Positions 39,727-53,000 of a stretch of 64,000 bases of DNA are shown piece after piece. The notes beneath the pieces were generated by a model. The model saw nothing but the letters and a program-made list of their open reading frames with translations. It ran no database searches and was not told the origin of the DNA. The stretch covers positions 62,001-126,000 of the forward strand of contig JASUTR010000084.1 of assembly GCA_035048495.1 (NCBI GenBank), read 5' to 3'. This stretch comes from Euptelea pleiosperma (Eukaryota; Streptophyta; Magnoliopsida; Ranunculales; Eupteleaceae). The translations under genes and the position numbers were made by a program. The number at the start of each line of letters is the position of its first letter. Position 1 is the stretch's first letter.

Positions 39727-40644
39727 TAACCCTAATTCGTTCCCATATTATTACTCTTAATGATCATTGGTTCATTTTATATTTTTATTTAAATGTTAAA
39801 TACATGTGTTCTTATGTCATGTAACCCTAGTACATCTTGTTGTCATACCATGATCATCACGTCATTTCATATAAGGGGTGCATAAGGGAACGGGGTTGAA
39901 GTATATTATATACGTTTATATTGGTTTTATCAATTAATCAGGGTTCGGTACCCTAGGGTGAAAGGCCCCAGACGTTATTATATCCTGCAGATGGGTCAAT
40001 GAGACCGCTCCCAGTGCGGGAAGGAGATGGAGACCCTATGTGGTTATGGGTACTAGTTGCATTGGCATCCCTTACTCATCTGCATTCATTCTCATATTCA
40101 TGCCATCATTATTATACGATTGAGATACATACCTTGATTAAAAAACTTGTATAGTATGATATCATACCATGCACACTGTTGTATTACTGGGCCTCGGCTC
40201 ACGGTGCTACACCGATACCATTTTCAGATTTTGAGGAGCCGGGTACGTGAGATGATTTTGAGACGAAAGACTCCGGTGCATTCGAGGAGATCGGCGAGGA
40301 TTTGGGAGTCGATCCCATACTTTAGAAAGTTGTATTTGATTATTTTATAACATTATTTATTTATTTTCACGGGCATGTAAGCCTTTGATTGAGAGCATGT
40401 TCTCTCTTCCATCTCTCCACATTTAGTTGATTGATTGAATTATTTGAATTATAAATTATTTGAATTATTTGTTTCCTACATCTAAACTCTTTCTTTTACT
40501 TAGTCGATTTTCGAATGAACCTTAGTAGTCTAATTGACATAATTGGACCACTAGGGGACATTCATGGATCACCTCTGGGTTCGGATACGGGTCGTTCCAT
40601 GGATTTTCGGGTCGTATCTGGGTATCCGGATTCGGGGCGTGACA
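39727..40644 (+). other. LTR 3' part (probable R/U5)
   Basis: Non-repetitive sequence ending in the LTR terminus GGGGCGTGACA. It has a more GC-rich stretch (about 39,950-40,310, containing GAGCCGGGTACGTGAG and a purine-rich GATTTTGAGACGAAAG-like segment). An AT-rich run follows (TATTTTATAACATT and on, about 40335-40370) that could hold polyadenylation signals. The 67-codon open frame at 40147-40350 has no recognisable domain, so I do not call it a gene. Confidence 0.45.
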
Positions 40645-40649
40645 TTACT
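40645..40649. repeat. Right target site duplication (TTACT)
   Basis: These five bases directly follow the element's terminal CA. They match the parental TGACT at four of five positions, after which the satellite resumes in frame (CTTTTTCGCAACC). Together with 36621-36625 they define the insertion exactly. Confidence 0.75.
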
Positions 40650-43600
40650 TTTTCGCAACCGAACCTCGTAATTAGACTCGAATTTTTCCATTACTATTGT
40701 TTCAACACATTTGAAGTGTTGGAACAAGATTCGGGACAGTCGAAACAAGTTAGCTCCATCCGTTCGTGAACGTCTCAAATTGGACTCAGTTTGTGTGTTA
40801 CATTCCGAAGCCTATAACTTGTGACTTTTTCGCAACCGGACGTCGTAATTAGACTCGAATTCTTCCATTACAATTGTTTCAAAACATTTGAAGTGTTTGA
40901 ACAAGATTTATGACTGTCGAAACAAGTTAGCTCCATCCGTGCGTCAACGTCTCAAATTGGACTCAGTATGTGTGTTACATTCCGAAGCCTATAACTTGTG
41001 AATTTTTCGCAACCGGACCTCGTAATTGAACTCAAACTCTTCCATTACTATTGTTGCAACACATTTGAAGTGTTGAAACAAGATTCGTGATAGTCAAAAC
41101 AAGTTAGCTCCATCCGTGCGTCAACGTCTCAAATTGGACTCAGTTTGTGTGTTACATTCCGAAGCCTATAACTTGTGACTTTTTCGCAATCGGACCTCGT
41201 AATTGAACTCAAACTCTTCCATTATTATTGTTTCAACACATTTGAAGTATTGGAACAAGATTCGGGATAGGCGAAACAAGTTAGCTCCATCCGTGCGTCA
41301 ACGTCTCAAATTGGATTCAGTTTGTGTGTTACATTCCGAAGCCTATAACTTGTGACCTTTTCGCAACCGGACCTCGTAATTGGACTCAAACTCTTCCATT
41401 ACTATTGTTGCAACACATTTGAAGTGTTGAAACAAGATTCGTGACAGTCAAAACAAGTTAGCTCCATCTGTGCATCAACGTCTCAAATTGGACTCAGTTT
41501 GTGTGTTACATTCTGAAGCCTATAACTTGTGACTTTTTCGGAACCGGACCTCGTAATTGGACTCAAACTCTTCCATTATTATTGTTTCAACACAGTTGAA
41601 GTATTGGAACAAGATTCGGGACAGTCGAAACTAGTTTGCTCCATCCGTGCGTGAACGTCTCAAATTAGACTCAGTTTGTCTGTTACATTCCGAAGCCTAT
41701 AACTTTTGGCTTTTTCGCAACCGGACCTCGTAATTAGACTCGAATTCTTCCATTACAATTGTTTCAACACAATTGAAGTGTTGGAACAAGATTTATCACT
41801 GTCGAAACAAGTTAGCTCCATCCGTGCGTCAACGTCTCAAATTGGACTCAGTTTGTATGTTACATTCCGAAGCCTATAACTTGTGACTTTTTCGCAACCG
41901 AACCTCGTAATTAGACTCGAATTCTTCCATTACTATTGTTTCAACACATTGGAATTGTTGGAACAAGATTCGGGACAGTCGAAACAAGTTAGCTCCATCC
42001 GTGCGTGAACGTCTCAAATTGGACTCAGTTTGTGTGTTACATTCCGAAGCCTATAACTTGTGACTTTTTTGCAACCGGACCTCGTAATTGGACTCAAACT
42101 CTTCCATTACTATTGTTGCAACACATTTGAAGTGTTGAAACAAGATTCGTGATAGTCAAAACAAGTTAGCTCCATCCGTGCGTCAACGTCTCAAATTGGA
42201 CTCAGTTTGTGTGTTACATTCCGAAGCCTATAACTTGTGACTTTTTCGCAATCGGACCTCGTAATTGAACTCAAACTCTTCCATTATTATTGTTTCAACA
42301 CATTTGAAGTATTGGAACAAGATTCGGGATAGGCGAAACAAGTTAGCTCCATCCGTGCGTCAACGTCTCAAATTTGATTCAGTTTGTGTGTTACATTCCG
42401 AAGCCTATAACTTGTGACTTTTTCGCAACCGGACCTCGTAATTGGACTCAAACTCTTCCATTACTATTGTTGCAACACATTTGAAGTGTTGAAACAAGAT
42501 TCGTGACAGTCAAAACAAGTTAGCTCCATCCGTGCGTCAACGTCTCAAATTGGACTCAGTTTGTGTGTTACATTCCGAAGCCTATAACTTGTGACTTTTT
42601 CAGAACCGGACCTCGTAATTGGACTCAAACTCTTCCATTATTATTGTTTCAACACATTTGAAGTATTGGAACAAGTTTCGGGATAGGCGAAACAAGTTAG
42701 CTCCATCCGTGCGTCAACGTCTCAAATTGGACTCAGTTTGTGTGTTACATTCCGAAGCCTATAACTTGTGACTTTTTCGCAACCGAACCTTGTAATTAGA
42801 CTCGAATTCTTCCATTACTATTGTTTCAAAACATTTGAAGTGTTGGAACAAGATTCGGGACAGTCGAAACAAATTTGCTCCATCCGTGCGTGAACGTCTC
42901 AAATTAGACTCAGTTTGTGTGTTACATTTCGAAGCCTATAACTTGTGACTTTTTCGCAACCGGACCTCGTAATTGGACTCAAACTCTTCCATTACTATTG
43001 TTTCAACACATTGGAATTGTTGGAACAAGATTCGGGACAGTCGAAACAAGTTAGCTCCATCCGTGCGTCAACGTCTCAAATTGGACTCAGTTTGTGTGTT
43101 ACATTCCGAAGCCTATAACTTGTGACTTTTTCGCAACCGGACCTCGTAATTGGACTCAAACTCTTCCATTACTATCGTTGCAACACATTTGAAGTGTTGC
43201 AACAAGATTCGTGACAGTCAAAACAAGTTAGCTCCATCCGTGCGTCAACGTCTCAAATTGGACTCAGTTTATGTGTTACATTCCGAAGCCTATAACTTGT
43301 GACTTTTTCACAACCGGACCTCGTAATTAGACTCGAATTCTTCCATTACAATTGTTTCAAAACATTTGAAGTGTTTGAACAAGATTTATGACTGTCGAAA
43401 CAAGTTAGCTCCATCCGTGCGTCAACGTCTCAAATTGGACTCAGTTTGTGTGTTACATTCCAAAGCCTATAACTTGTGAATTTTTCGCAACCGGACCTCG
43501 TAATTGGACTCAAACTCTTCCATTACTATTGTTGCAACACATTTGAAGTGTTGAAACAAGATTCGTGATAGTCAAAACAAGTTAGCTCCATCCGTGCGTC

Positions 43601-44719
43601 AACGTCTCAAATTGGACTCAGTTTGTGTGTTACATTCCGAAGCCTATAACTTGTGACTTTTTCGCAATCGGACCTCGTAATTGAACTCAAACTCTTCCAT
43701 TATTATTGTTTCAACACATTTGAAGTATTGGAACAAGATTCGGGATAGGCGAAACAAGTTAGCTCCATCCGTGCGTCAACTTCTCAAATTGGATTCAGTT
43801 TGTGTGTTACATTCCGAAGCCTATAACTTGTGACTTTTTCGCAACCGGACCTCGTAATTGGACTCAAACTCTTCCATTACTATTGTTGCAACACATTTGA
43901 AGTGTTGAAACAAGATTCGTGACAGTCAAAACAAGTTAGCTCCATCTGTGCGTCAACGTCTCAAATTGGACTCAGTTTGTGTGTTACATTCCGAAGCCTA
44001 TAACTTGTGACTTTTTCGGAACCGGACCTCGTAATTGGACTCAAACTCTTCCATTATTATTGTTTCAACACATTTGAAGTATTGGAACAAGTTTCGGGAT
44101 AGGCGAAACAAGTTAGCTCCATCCGTGCGTCAACGTCTCAAATTGGACTCAGTTTGTGTGTTACATTCCGAAGCCTATAACTTGTGACTTTTTCGCAACC
44201 GAACCTTGTAATTAGACTCGAATTCTTCCATTACTATTGTTTCAAGACATTTGAAGTGTTGGAACAAGATTCGGGACAGTCGAAACAAGTTTGCTCCATC
44301 TGTGCGTGAACGTCTCACATAAGACTCAGTTTGTCTGTTACATTCCGAAGCCTATAACTTGTGGCTTTTTTGCAACCGGACCTCGTAATTAGACTCGAAT
44401 TCTTCCATTACAATTGTTTCAACACAATTGAAGTGTTGGAACAAGATTTATCACTGTCGAAACAAGTTAGCTCCATCCGTGCGTCAACGTCTCAAATTGG
44501 ACTCAGTTTGTATGTTACATTCCGAAGCCTATAACTTGTGACTTTTTCGCAACCGAACCTCATAATTAGACTCGAATTCTTCCATTACTATTGTTTCAAC
44601 ACATTGGAATTGTTGGAACAAGATTCGGGACAGTCGAAACAAGTTAGCTCCATCCGTGCGTGAACGTCTCAAATTGGACTCAGTTTGTGTGTTACATTCC
44701 GAAGCCTATAGCTTGTGAC
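40650..44719 (+). repeat. Array region IV: continuation of the region I/III type
   Basis: The first monomer keeps the rare GAATTTTTCC variant found at the matching HOR position (about 32232), so it is the true right flank of the insertion site. The next monomer starts GGACGTCG, as at 30442 and 34868, instead of the GGACCTCGTAATTAGCCTCG expected from 32389. The register has therefore jumped by 11 monomers. Beyond 41.5 kb the subtype order resembles region I. No gene is present. Confidence 0.85.
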
Positions 44720-47078
44720 TTTTTTGCAACCGGACCTCGTAATTAGACTCGAATTCTTCCATTACAATTGTTTCAACACATTTGAAGTGTTGGAACAAGA
44801 TTTATGACTGTCGAAACAAGTTTGATCCATCAGTGTGTCGACGTCTCAAATTGGACTCAGTTTGTGTGTTACATTCCGAAGCCTATAACTTGTGACTTTT
44901 TTACGACCGGACCTCGTAATTGGACTCAAACTCTTCCATTACTATTGTTTCAACACATTTGAAGTGTTGGGACAAGATTTATGACTATCGAAACAAGCTA
45001 GCTCCATCCGTGCGTCAACTTCTCAAATTGGACACAGTTTGTCTGTTACTTTCCGAAGCCTATAACTTGTGACTTTTTCGCAATCGGACCTCGTAATTGG
45101 ACTCAAACTCTTCCATTATTATTGTTTCAACACATTTGAAGTATTGGAACAAGATTCGGATAGGCGAAACAAGTTAGCTCCATCCCGAAGCCTATAACTT
45201 GTGACTTTTTCGCAACCAGACCTCGTAATTGGAGTCAAATTCTTCCATTACAATTGTTGCAACACATTTGAAGTGTTGAAACAAGATTCGTGACAGTCAA
45301 AACAAGTTAGCTCCATCCGTGCGTCAACGTCTCAAATTGGACTCAGTTTGTGTTTTACATTCCGAAGCCTATAACTTGTGACTTTTTCACAACCGGAGCT
45401 CGTAATTGGACTCAAAGTCTTCCATTACTATTGTTGCAACACATTTGAAGAGTTGAAACAAGATTCGTGACAGTCAATACAAGTTAGCTCCATCCGTGCG
45501 TCAACGTCTCAAATTGGACTCAGTTTGTGTGTTACATTCCGAAGCCTATAACATGTGACTTTTTCGCAACCGAACCTCGTAATTAGACTCGAATTCTTCC
45601 ATTACAATTGTTTCAACACATTTGAAGTGTTGGAACAAGATTTATGACTGTCGAAACAAGTTAGCTCCATCTGTGTGTCAACGTCTCAAATTGGACTCAG
45701 TTTGTGTGTTACATTCCGAAGCCTATAACTTGTGACTTTTTCGCAATCGGACCTCATAATTGGACTCAAACTCTTCCATTATTATTGTTTCAACACATTT
45801 GAAGTATTGGAACAAGATTCGGGATAGGCGAAACAAGTTAGCTCCATCCGTGCGTCAACGTCTCAAATTGGACTCAGTTTGTGTGTTACATTCCGAAGCC
45901 TATAACTTGTGACTTTTTCGCAATCGAACCTCGTAATTAGACTCGAATTCTTCCATTACTATTGTTTCAACACATTTGAAGTGTTGGAATAAGATTCGGG
46001 ACAGTCGAAACAAGTTAGCTCCAACCGTGCGTCAACGTCTCAAATTGGACTCAGTTTGTGTGTTACATTCAGAAGCCTATAACTTGTGACTTTTTCACAA
46101 CCGGACCTCGTAATTGGACTCAAACTCTTCCATTATTATTGTTTCAACACATTTGAAGTATTGGAACAAGATTCGAGATAGGCGAAACAAGTTTGCTCCA
46201 TCCGTGCGTCAACGTCTCAAATTGGACTCAGTTTGTGTGTTACATTCCGAAGCCTATAACTTGTGACTTTTTCGCAACCGGACCTCGTAATTGGACTCAA
46301 AGTCTTCCATACTATTGTTGCAACACATTTGAAGTGTTGAAACAAGATTCGTGACAGTGAAAACAAGTTAGCTCCATCCGTGCGTCAACGTCTCAAATTG
46401 GACTCAGTTTGTGTGTTACATTCCGAAGCCTATAACTTGTCACTTTTTCGCAACCAGACCTCGTAATTGGAGTCAAATTCTTCCATTACAATTGTTGCAA
46501 CACATTTCAAGTGTTGAAACAAGATTCGTGACAGTCAAAACAAGTTAGCTCCATCCGTGCGTCAACGTCTCAAATTGGACTCAGTTTGTGTTTTACATTC
46601 CGAAGCCTATAACTTGTGACTTTTTCGCAACCGGAGCTCGTAATTGGACTCAAAGTCTTCCATTACTATTGTTGCAACACATTTGAAGAGTTGAAACAAG
46701 ATTCATGACAGTCAAAACAAGTTAGCTCCATCCGTGCGTCAACGTCTCAAATTGGACTCAGTTTGTGTGTTACATTCAGAAGCCTATAACTTGTGACTTT
46801 TTCACAACCGGACCTCGTAATTGGACTCAAAGTCTTCCATTACTATTGTTGCAACACATTTGAAGAGATGGAACAAGATTTATGACTGTCGAAACAAGTT
46901 AGCTCCATCCGTGCGTCAACGTCTCAAATTGGACTCAGTTTGTGTGTTACATTCCGAAGGCTATAACTCGTGACTTTTTCGCAATCGGACCTCGTAATTG
47001 GACTCAAACTCTTCCATTATTATTGTTTCAACACATTTGAAATATTGGAACAAGATTCGAGATAGGCGAAACAAGTTT
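44720..47078 (+). repeat. Array region V, divergent monomers
   Basis: Monomers here carry variants not seen to the left: TTTTTACGACCGG, GACAAGATTTATGACTATCG, CAAGCTAGCTCC, CATCTGTGTGTCAACG, and from 45413 GGACTCAAAGTCTTCC. Copy-to-copy divergence is higher and single-base indels are more frequent, as in GATTCGGATAGG and CTTCCATACTATTG. This suggests a segment that escaped recent homogenisation. Confidence 0.8.
45086..45217 (+). repeat. Truncated satellite monomer, 132 bp
   Basis: A monomer of 132 bp in place of 177. The sequence passes from GCTCCATCC straight to CGAAGCCTATAAC, which removes 44 bp between CCATCC and CGAAGCC. A further base is lost in GATTCGGATAGG. TCC is present at both deletion edges, consistent with short microhomology. 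It is the only large intra-monomer deletion I noticed. Confidence 0.9.
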
Positions 47079-50000
47079 GCTCCATCCGTGCGTCAACGTC
47101 TCAAATTGGACTCAGTTTGTGTGTTACATTCCGAAGCCTATAACTTGTGACTTTTTCGCAACCGGACCTCGTAATTGGACTCAAAGTCTTCCATACTATT
47201 GTTGCAACACATTTGAAGTGTTGAAACAAGATTCGTGACAGTCAAAACAAGTTAGCTCCATCCGTGCGTCAACGTCTCAAATTGGACTCAGTTTGTGTGT
47301 TACATTCCGAAGCCTATAACTTGTGACTTTTTCGCAACCGGACCTCGTAATTAGACTCGAATTCTTCCATTACAATTGTTTCAATACATTTGAAGTATTG
47401 GAACAAGATTTATGACTGTCGAAACAAGTTAGCTCCATCTGTGTGGCAACGTCTAAAATTGGACTCAGTTTGTGTGTTACATTCCGAAGCCTATAACTTG
47501 TGACTTTTTCGCGACCGGACCTCGTAATTGGACTCAAACACTTCCACTACTATTGTTTCAACACATTTGATGTGTTGGAACAAGATTTATGACTGTCGAA
47601 AAAAGTTAGCTCCATCCGTGCGTCAACGTCTCAAATTGGACTCAGTTTGTCTGTTACATTCCAAAGCCTATAACTTGTGACTTTTTCGCAATCGAACCTC
47701 GTAATTAGACTCGAATTCTTCCATTACTATTGTTTCAACACATTTGAAGTGTTGGAATAAGATTCGGGACAGTCGAAACAAGTTAGCTCCAACCGTGCGT
47801 CAACGTCTCAAATTGGACTCAGTTTGTGTGTTACATTCCGAAGGCTATAACTTGTGACTTTTTCGCAACCGGACCTCGTAATTGGACTCAAAGTCTTCCA
47901 TTACTATTGTTGCAACACATTTGAAGTGTTGAAACAAGATTCGTGACAGTCAAAACAAGTTAGCTCCATCCGTGCGTCAACGTCTCAAATTGGACTCAGT
48001 TTGTGTGTTACATTCCGAAGCCTATAACTTGTGACTTTTTCGCAACCGGACCTTGTAATTGGACTCAAAGTCTTCCATTACTATTGTAGCAACACATTTG
48101 AAGTGTTGAAACAAGATTCGTGACAGTCAAAACAAGTTAGCTCCATCCGTGCGTCAACGTCTCAAATTGGACTCAGTTTGTGTGTTACATTCCGACGCCT
48201 ATAACTTGTAACTTTTTCGCAACCGGACCTCGTAATTAGACTCGAATTCTTCCATTACAATTGTTTCAACACATTTGAAGTGTTGGAACAAGATTTATCA
48301 CTGTCGAAACAAGTTAGCTCCATCCGTGCGTCAACGTCTCAAATTGGACTCAGTTTGTGTGTTACATTCCGAAGCCTATAACTTGTGACTTTTTCGCAAC
48401 CGGACCTCGTAATTAGACTCGAATTCTTCCATTACAATTGTTTCAACACAATTGAAGTGTTGGAACAAGATTTATGACTGTCGAAACAAGTTAGCTCCAT
48501 CTGTGTGTCAACGTCTCAAATTGGACTCAGTTTGTGTGTTACATTCCGATGCCTATAACTTGCGACTCTTTTGCGACCGGACCTCGTAATTGGACTCAAA
48601 CTCTTCCATTACTATTGTTTCAACACTTTTGAAGTGTTGGGACAAGATTTATGACTGTCGAAACAAGCTAGCTCCATCCGTGCGTCAACTTCTCAAATTG
48701 GACACAGTTTGTCTGTTACTTTCCGAAGCCTATAACTTGTGACTTTTTCGCAATCGGACCTCGTAATTGGACTCAAACGCTTCCATTATTATTGTTTCAA
48801 CACATTTGAAGTATTGGAACAAGATTCGGGATAGGCGAAACAAGTTAGCTCCATCCGTGCGTCAACGTCTCAAATTGGACTCAGTTTGTGTGTTACATTC
48901 CGAAGCCTATAACTTGTGACTTTTTCGCAACCGGACCTCTTAATTAGACTCGAATTCTTCCATTACAATTGTTTCAACATAGTTGAAGTGTTGGAACAAG
49001 ATTTATGACTGTCGAAACAGGTTAGCTCCATCCGTGCGTCAACGTCTCAAATTGGACTCAGTTTGTGTGTTACATTCCGAAGCCTATAACTTGTGACTTT
49101 TTCGCAATCGAATCCTCGTAATTGGACTCAAACTCTTCCATTATTATTGTTTCAACACATTTGAAGTATTGGAACTAGATTCGGGATAGGCGAAACAAGT
49201 TAGCTCCATCCGTGCGTCAACGCCTCAAATTGGACTCAGTTTGTGTGTTACATTCCGAAGCCTATAACTTGTGACATTTTCGCAACCGGACCTCGTAATT
49301 GGACTCAAACACTTCCATTATTATTGTTTCAACACATTTGAAGTATTGGAACAAGATTCAGGATAGGCGAAACAAGTTAGCTCCATCCGTGCGTCAACGT
49401 CTCAAATTGGACTCAGTTTGTGTGTTACATTCCGAAGCCTATAACTTGTGACTTTTTCCAACCGGACCTCGTAATTGGACACAAAGTCTTCCATTACTAT
49501 TGTTGCAACACATTTGAAGTGTTGAAACAAGATTCGTGACAGTCAAAACAAGTTAGCTCCATCCATGCGTCAACGTCTCAAATTGGACTCAGTTTGTGTG
49601 TTGCATTCCGAAGCCTATAACTTGTCACTTTTTCGCAACCGGACCTCGTCATTAGACTCGAATTCTTCCATTACAATTGTTTCAACACATTTTAAGTGTT
49701 GGAACAAGATTTATGACTGTCGAAACAGGTTAGCTCCATCCGTGCGAGAACGTCTCAAATTGGACTCAGTTTGTGTGTTACATTCCGAAGCCTATAACTT
49801 GTGACTTTTTCGCAACCGGACCTCGTAATTGGTCCCAAAGTCTTCCATTACTATTGTTGCAACACATTTGAAGTGTTGAAACAAGATTCGTGACAGTCAA
49901 AACAAGTTAGCTCCATCCGTGCGTCAACGTCTCAAATTGGACTCAGTTTGTGTGTTACATTCCGAAGCCTATAACTTGTGACTTTTGCGCAACCGGACCT

Positions 50001-53000
50001 CGTAATTAGACTCGAATTCTTCCATTACAATTGTTTCAACACATTTGAAGTGTTGGAACAAGATTTATGACTGTCGAAACAAGTTAGCTCCATCAGTGTG
50101 TCAACGTCTCAAATTGGACTCAGTTTGTGTGTTACATTCCGAAGCCTATAACTTGTGACTTTTTTACGACCGGACCTCGTAATTGGACTCGAATTCTTCC
50201 ATTACAATTGTTTCAACACATTTGAAGCGTTGGAACAAGATTTATGACTGTCGAAACAAGTTAGCTCCATCTGTGTGTCAACGTCTCAAATTGGACTCAG
50301 TTTGTGTGTTACATTCCGATGCCTATAACTTGTGACTCTTTTGCGACCGGACCTCGTAATTGGACTCAAACTCTTCCATTACTATTGTTTCAACACTTTT
50401 GAAGTGTTGGGACAAGATTTATGACTGTCGAAACAAGCTAGCTCCATCCGTGCGTCAACTTATCAAATTGGACACAGTTTGTCTGTTACTTTCCGAAGCC
50501 TATAACTTGTGACTTTTTCGCAATCGGACCTCGTAATTGGACTCAAACTCTTCCATTATTATTGCTTCAACACATTTGAAGTATTGGAACAAGATTCGGG
50601 ATAGGTGAAACAAGTTAGCTCCATCCGTGCGTCAACGTCTCAAATTGGACTCAGTTTGTGTGTTACATTCCGAAGCCTATAACTTGTGACTTTTTCGCAA
50701 CCGGACCTCGTAATTGGAGTTAAAGTCTTCTATTACTATTGTTGCAACACATTTGAAGTGTTGAAACAAGATTCGTGACAGTCAAAACAAGTTAGCTCCA
50801 TCCGTGCGTCAACGTCTCAAATTGGACTCAGTTTGTGTGTTACATTCCGAAGCCTATAACTTGTGACTTTTTCGCAACCGGACCTCGTAATTGGACTCAA
50901 AGTCTTCCATACTATTGTTGCAACACATTTGAAGTGTTGAAACAAGATTCGTGACAGTCAAAACAAGTTAGCTCCATCCGTGCGTCAACGTCTCAAATTG
51001 GACTCAGTTTGTGTGTTACATTCCGAAGCCTATAACTTGTGACTTTTTCGCAACCGGACCTCGTAATTAGACTCGAATTCTTCCATTACAATTGTTTCAA
51101 TACATTTGAAGTATTGGAACAAGATTTATGACTGTCGAAACAAGTTAGCTCCATCTGTGTGGCAACGTCTAAAATTGGACTCAGTTTGTGTGTTACATTC
51201 CGAAGCCTATAACTTGTGACTTTTTCGCGACCGGACCTCGTAATTGGACTCAAACACTTCCACTACTATTGTTTCAACACATTTGATGTGTTGGAACAAG
51301 ATTTATGACTGTCGAAAAAAGTTAGCTCCATCCGTGCGTCAACGTCTCAAATTGGACTCAGTTTGTCTGTTACATTCCAAAGCCTATAACTTGTGACTTT
51401 TTCGCAATCGAACCTCGTAATTAGACTCGAATTCTTCCATTACTATTGTTTCAACACATTTGAAGTGTTGGAATAAGATTCGGGACAGTCGAAACAAGTT
51501 AGCTCCAACCGTGCGTCAACGTCTCAAATTGGACTCAGTTTGTGTGTTACATTCCGAAGGCTATAACTTGTGACTTTTTCGCAACCGGACCTCGTAATTG
51601 GACTCAAAGTCTTCCATTACTATTGTTGCAACACATTTGAAGTGTTGAAACAAGATTCGTGACAGTCAAAACAAGTTAGCTCCATCCGTGCGTCAACGTC
51701 TCAAATTGGACTCAGTTTGTGTGTTACATTCCGAAGCCTATAACTTGTGACTTTTTCGCAACCGGACCTTGTAATTGGACTCAAAGTCTTCCATTACTAT
51801 TGTAGCAACACATTTGAAGTGTTGAAACAAGATTCGTGACAGTCAAAACAAGTTAGCTCCATCCGTGCGTCAACGTCTCAAATTGGACTCAGTTTGTGTG
51901 TTACATTCCGACGCCTATAACTTGTAACTTTTTCGCAACCGGACCTCGTAATTAGACTCGAATTCTTCCATTACAATTGTTTCAACACATTTGAAGTGTT
52001 GGAACAAGATTTATCACTGTCGAAACAAGTTAGCTCCATCCGTGCGTCAACGTCTCAAATTGGACTCAGTTTGTGTGTTACATTCCGAAGCCTATAACTT
52101 GTGACTTTTTCGCAACCGGACCTCGTAATTAGACTCGAATTCTTCCATTACAATTGTTTCAACACAATTGAAGTGTTGGAACAAGATTTATGACTGTCGA
52201 AACAAGTTAGCTCCATCTGTGTGTCAACGTCTCAAATTGGACTCAGTTTGTGTGTTACATTCCGATGCCTATAACTTGCGACTCTTTTGCGACCGGACCT
52301 CGTAATTGGACTCAAACTCTTCCATTACTATTGTTTCAACACTTTTGAAGTGTTGGGACAAGATTTATGACTGTCGAAACAAGCTAGCTCCATCCGTGCG
52401 TCAACTTCTCAAATTGGACACAGTTTGTCTGTTACTTTCCGAAGCCTATAACTTGTGACTTTTTCGCAATCGGACCTCGTAATTGGACTCAAACTCTTCC
52501 ATTATTATTGTTTCAACACATTTGAAGTGTTGGAACAAGATTCGGGATAGGCGAAACAAGTTAGCTCCATCCGTGCGTCAACGTCTCAAATTGGACTCAG
52601 TTTGTGTGTTACATTCCGAAGCCTATAACTTGTGACTTTTTCGCAACCGGACCTCTTAATTAGACTCGAATTCTTCCATTACAATTGTTTCAACATAGTT
52701 GAAGTGTTGGAACAAGATTTATGACTGTCGAAACAGGTTAGCTCCATCCGTGCGTCAACGTCTCAAATTGGACTCAGTTTGTGTGTTACATTCCGAAGCC
52801 TATAACTTGTGACTTTTTCGCAATCGAATCCTCGTAATTGGACTCAAACTCTTCCATTATTATTGTTTCAACACATTTGAAGTATTGGAACTAGATTCGG
52901 GATAGGCGAAACAAGTTAGCTCCATCCGTGCGTCAACGCCTCAAATTGGACTCAGTTTGTGTGTTACATTCCGAAGCCTATAACTTGTGACATTTTCGCA

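Larger units (their letters stand above)
36626..40644 (+). mobile_element. Solo LTR-like element, 4019 bp, inserted in satellite
   Basis: The non-satellite segment begins TGTAATACCCTGAAC and ends GGATTCGGGGCGTGACA. These are TG...CA termini of the kind seen in long plant Ty3/gypsy LTRs. It is flanked by a diverged 5-bp target site duplication. I find no primer binding site (such as TGGTATCAGAGC), no gag-pol reading frame, no polypurine tract followed by a second LTR, and no direct repeat of the ends. A solitary LTR left by LTR-LTR recombination fits best. A non-autonomous element is the alternative. Promoter motifs, a splice donor, two internal tandem repeats and an AT-rich 3' part lie inside. 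The clade (Tekay-like chromovirus, for example) cannot be assigned without a search. Open frames at 37507-37689, 38182-38367 and 40147-40350 look fortuitous. Confidence 0.82.

Noticed and set aside
39242..39760. Overlapping open frames on both strands in the LTR (70, 93, 67 and 78 codons)
   Set aside because: They arise from the 226-bp duplication and its 31-bp units. The frames on opposite strands mirror each other and match no domain I recognise.
36626..40644. Full LTR retrotransposon or gene insertion
   Set aside because: 4019 bp with no gag-pol frame, no primer binding site and no repeated ends. A solo LTR explains it better.
40515..40778. Open frames crossing the right LTR end (84 codons +, 69 codons -)
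   Set aside because: They join LTR sequence to satellite across the insertion boundary, so they cannot be ancestral genes.
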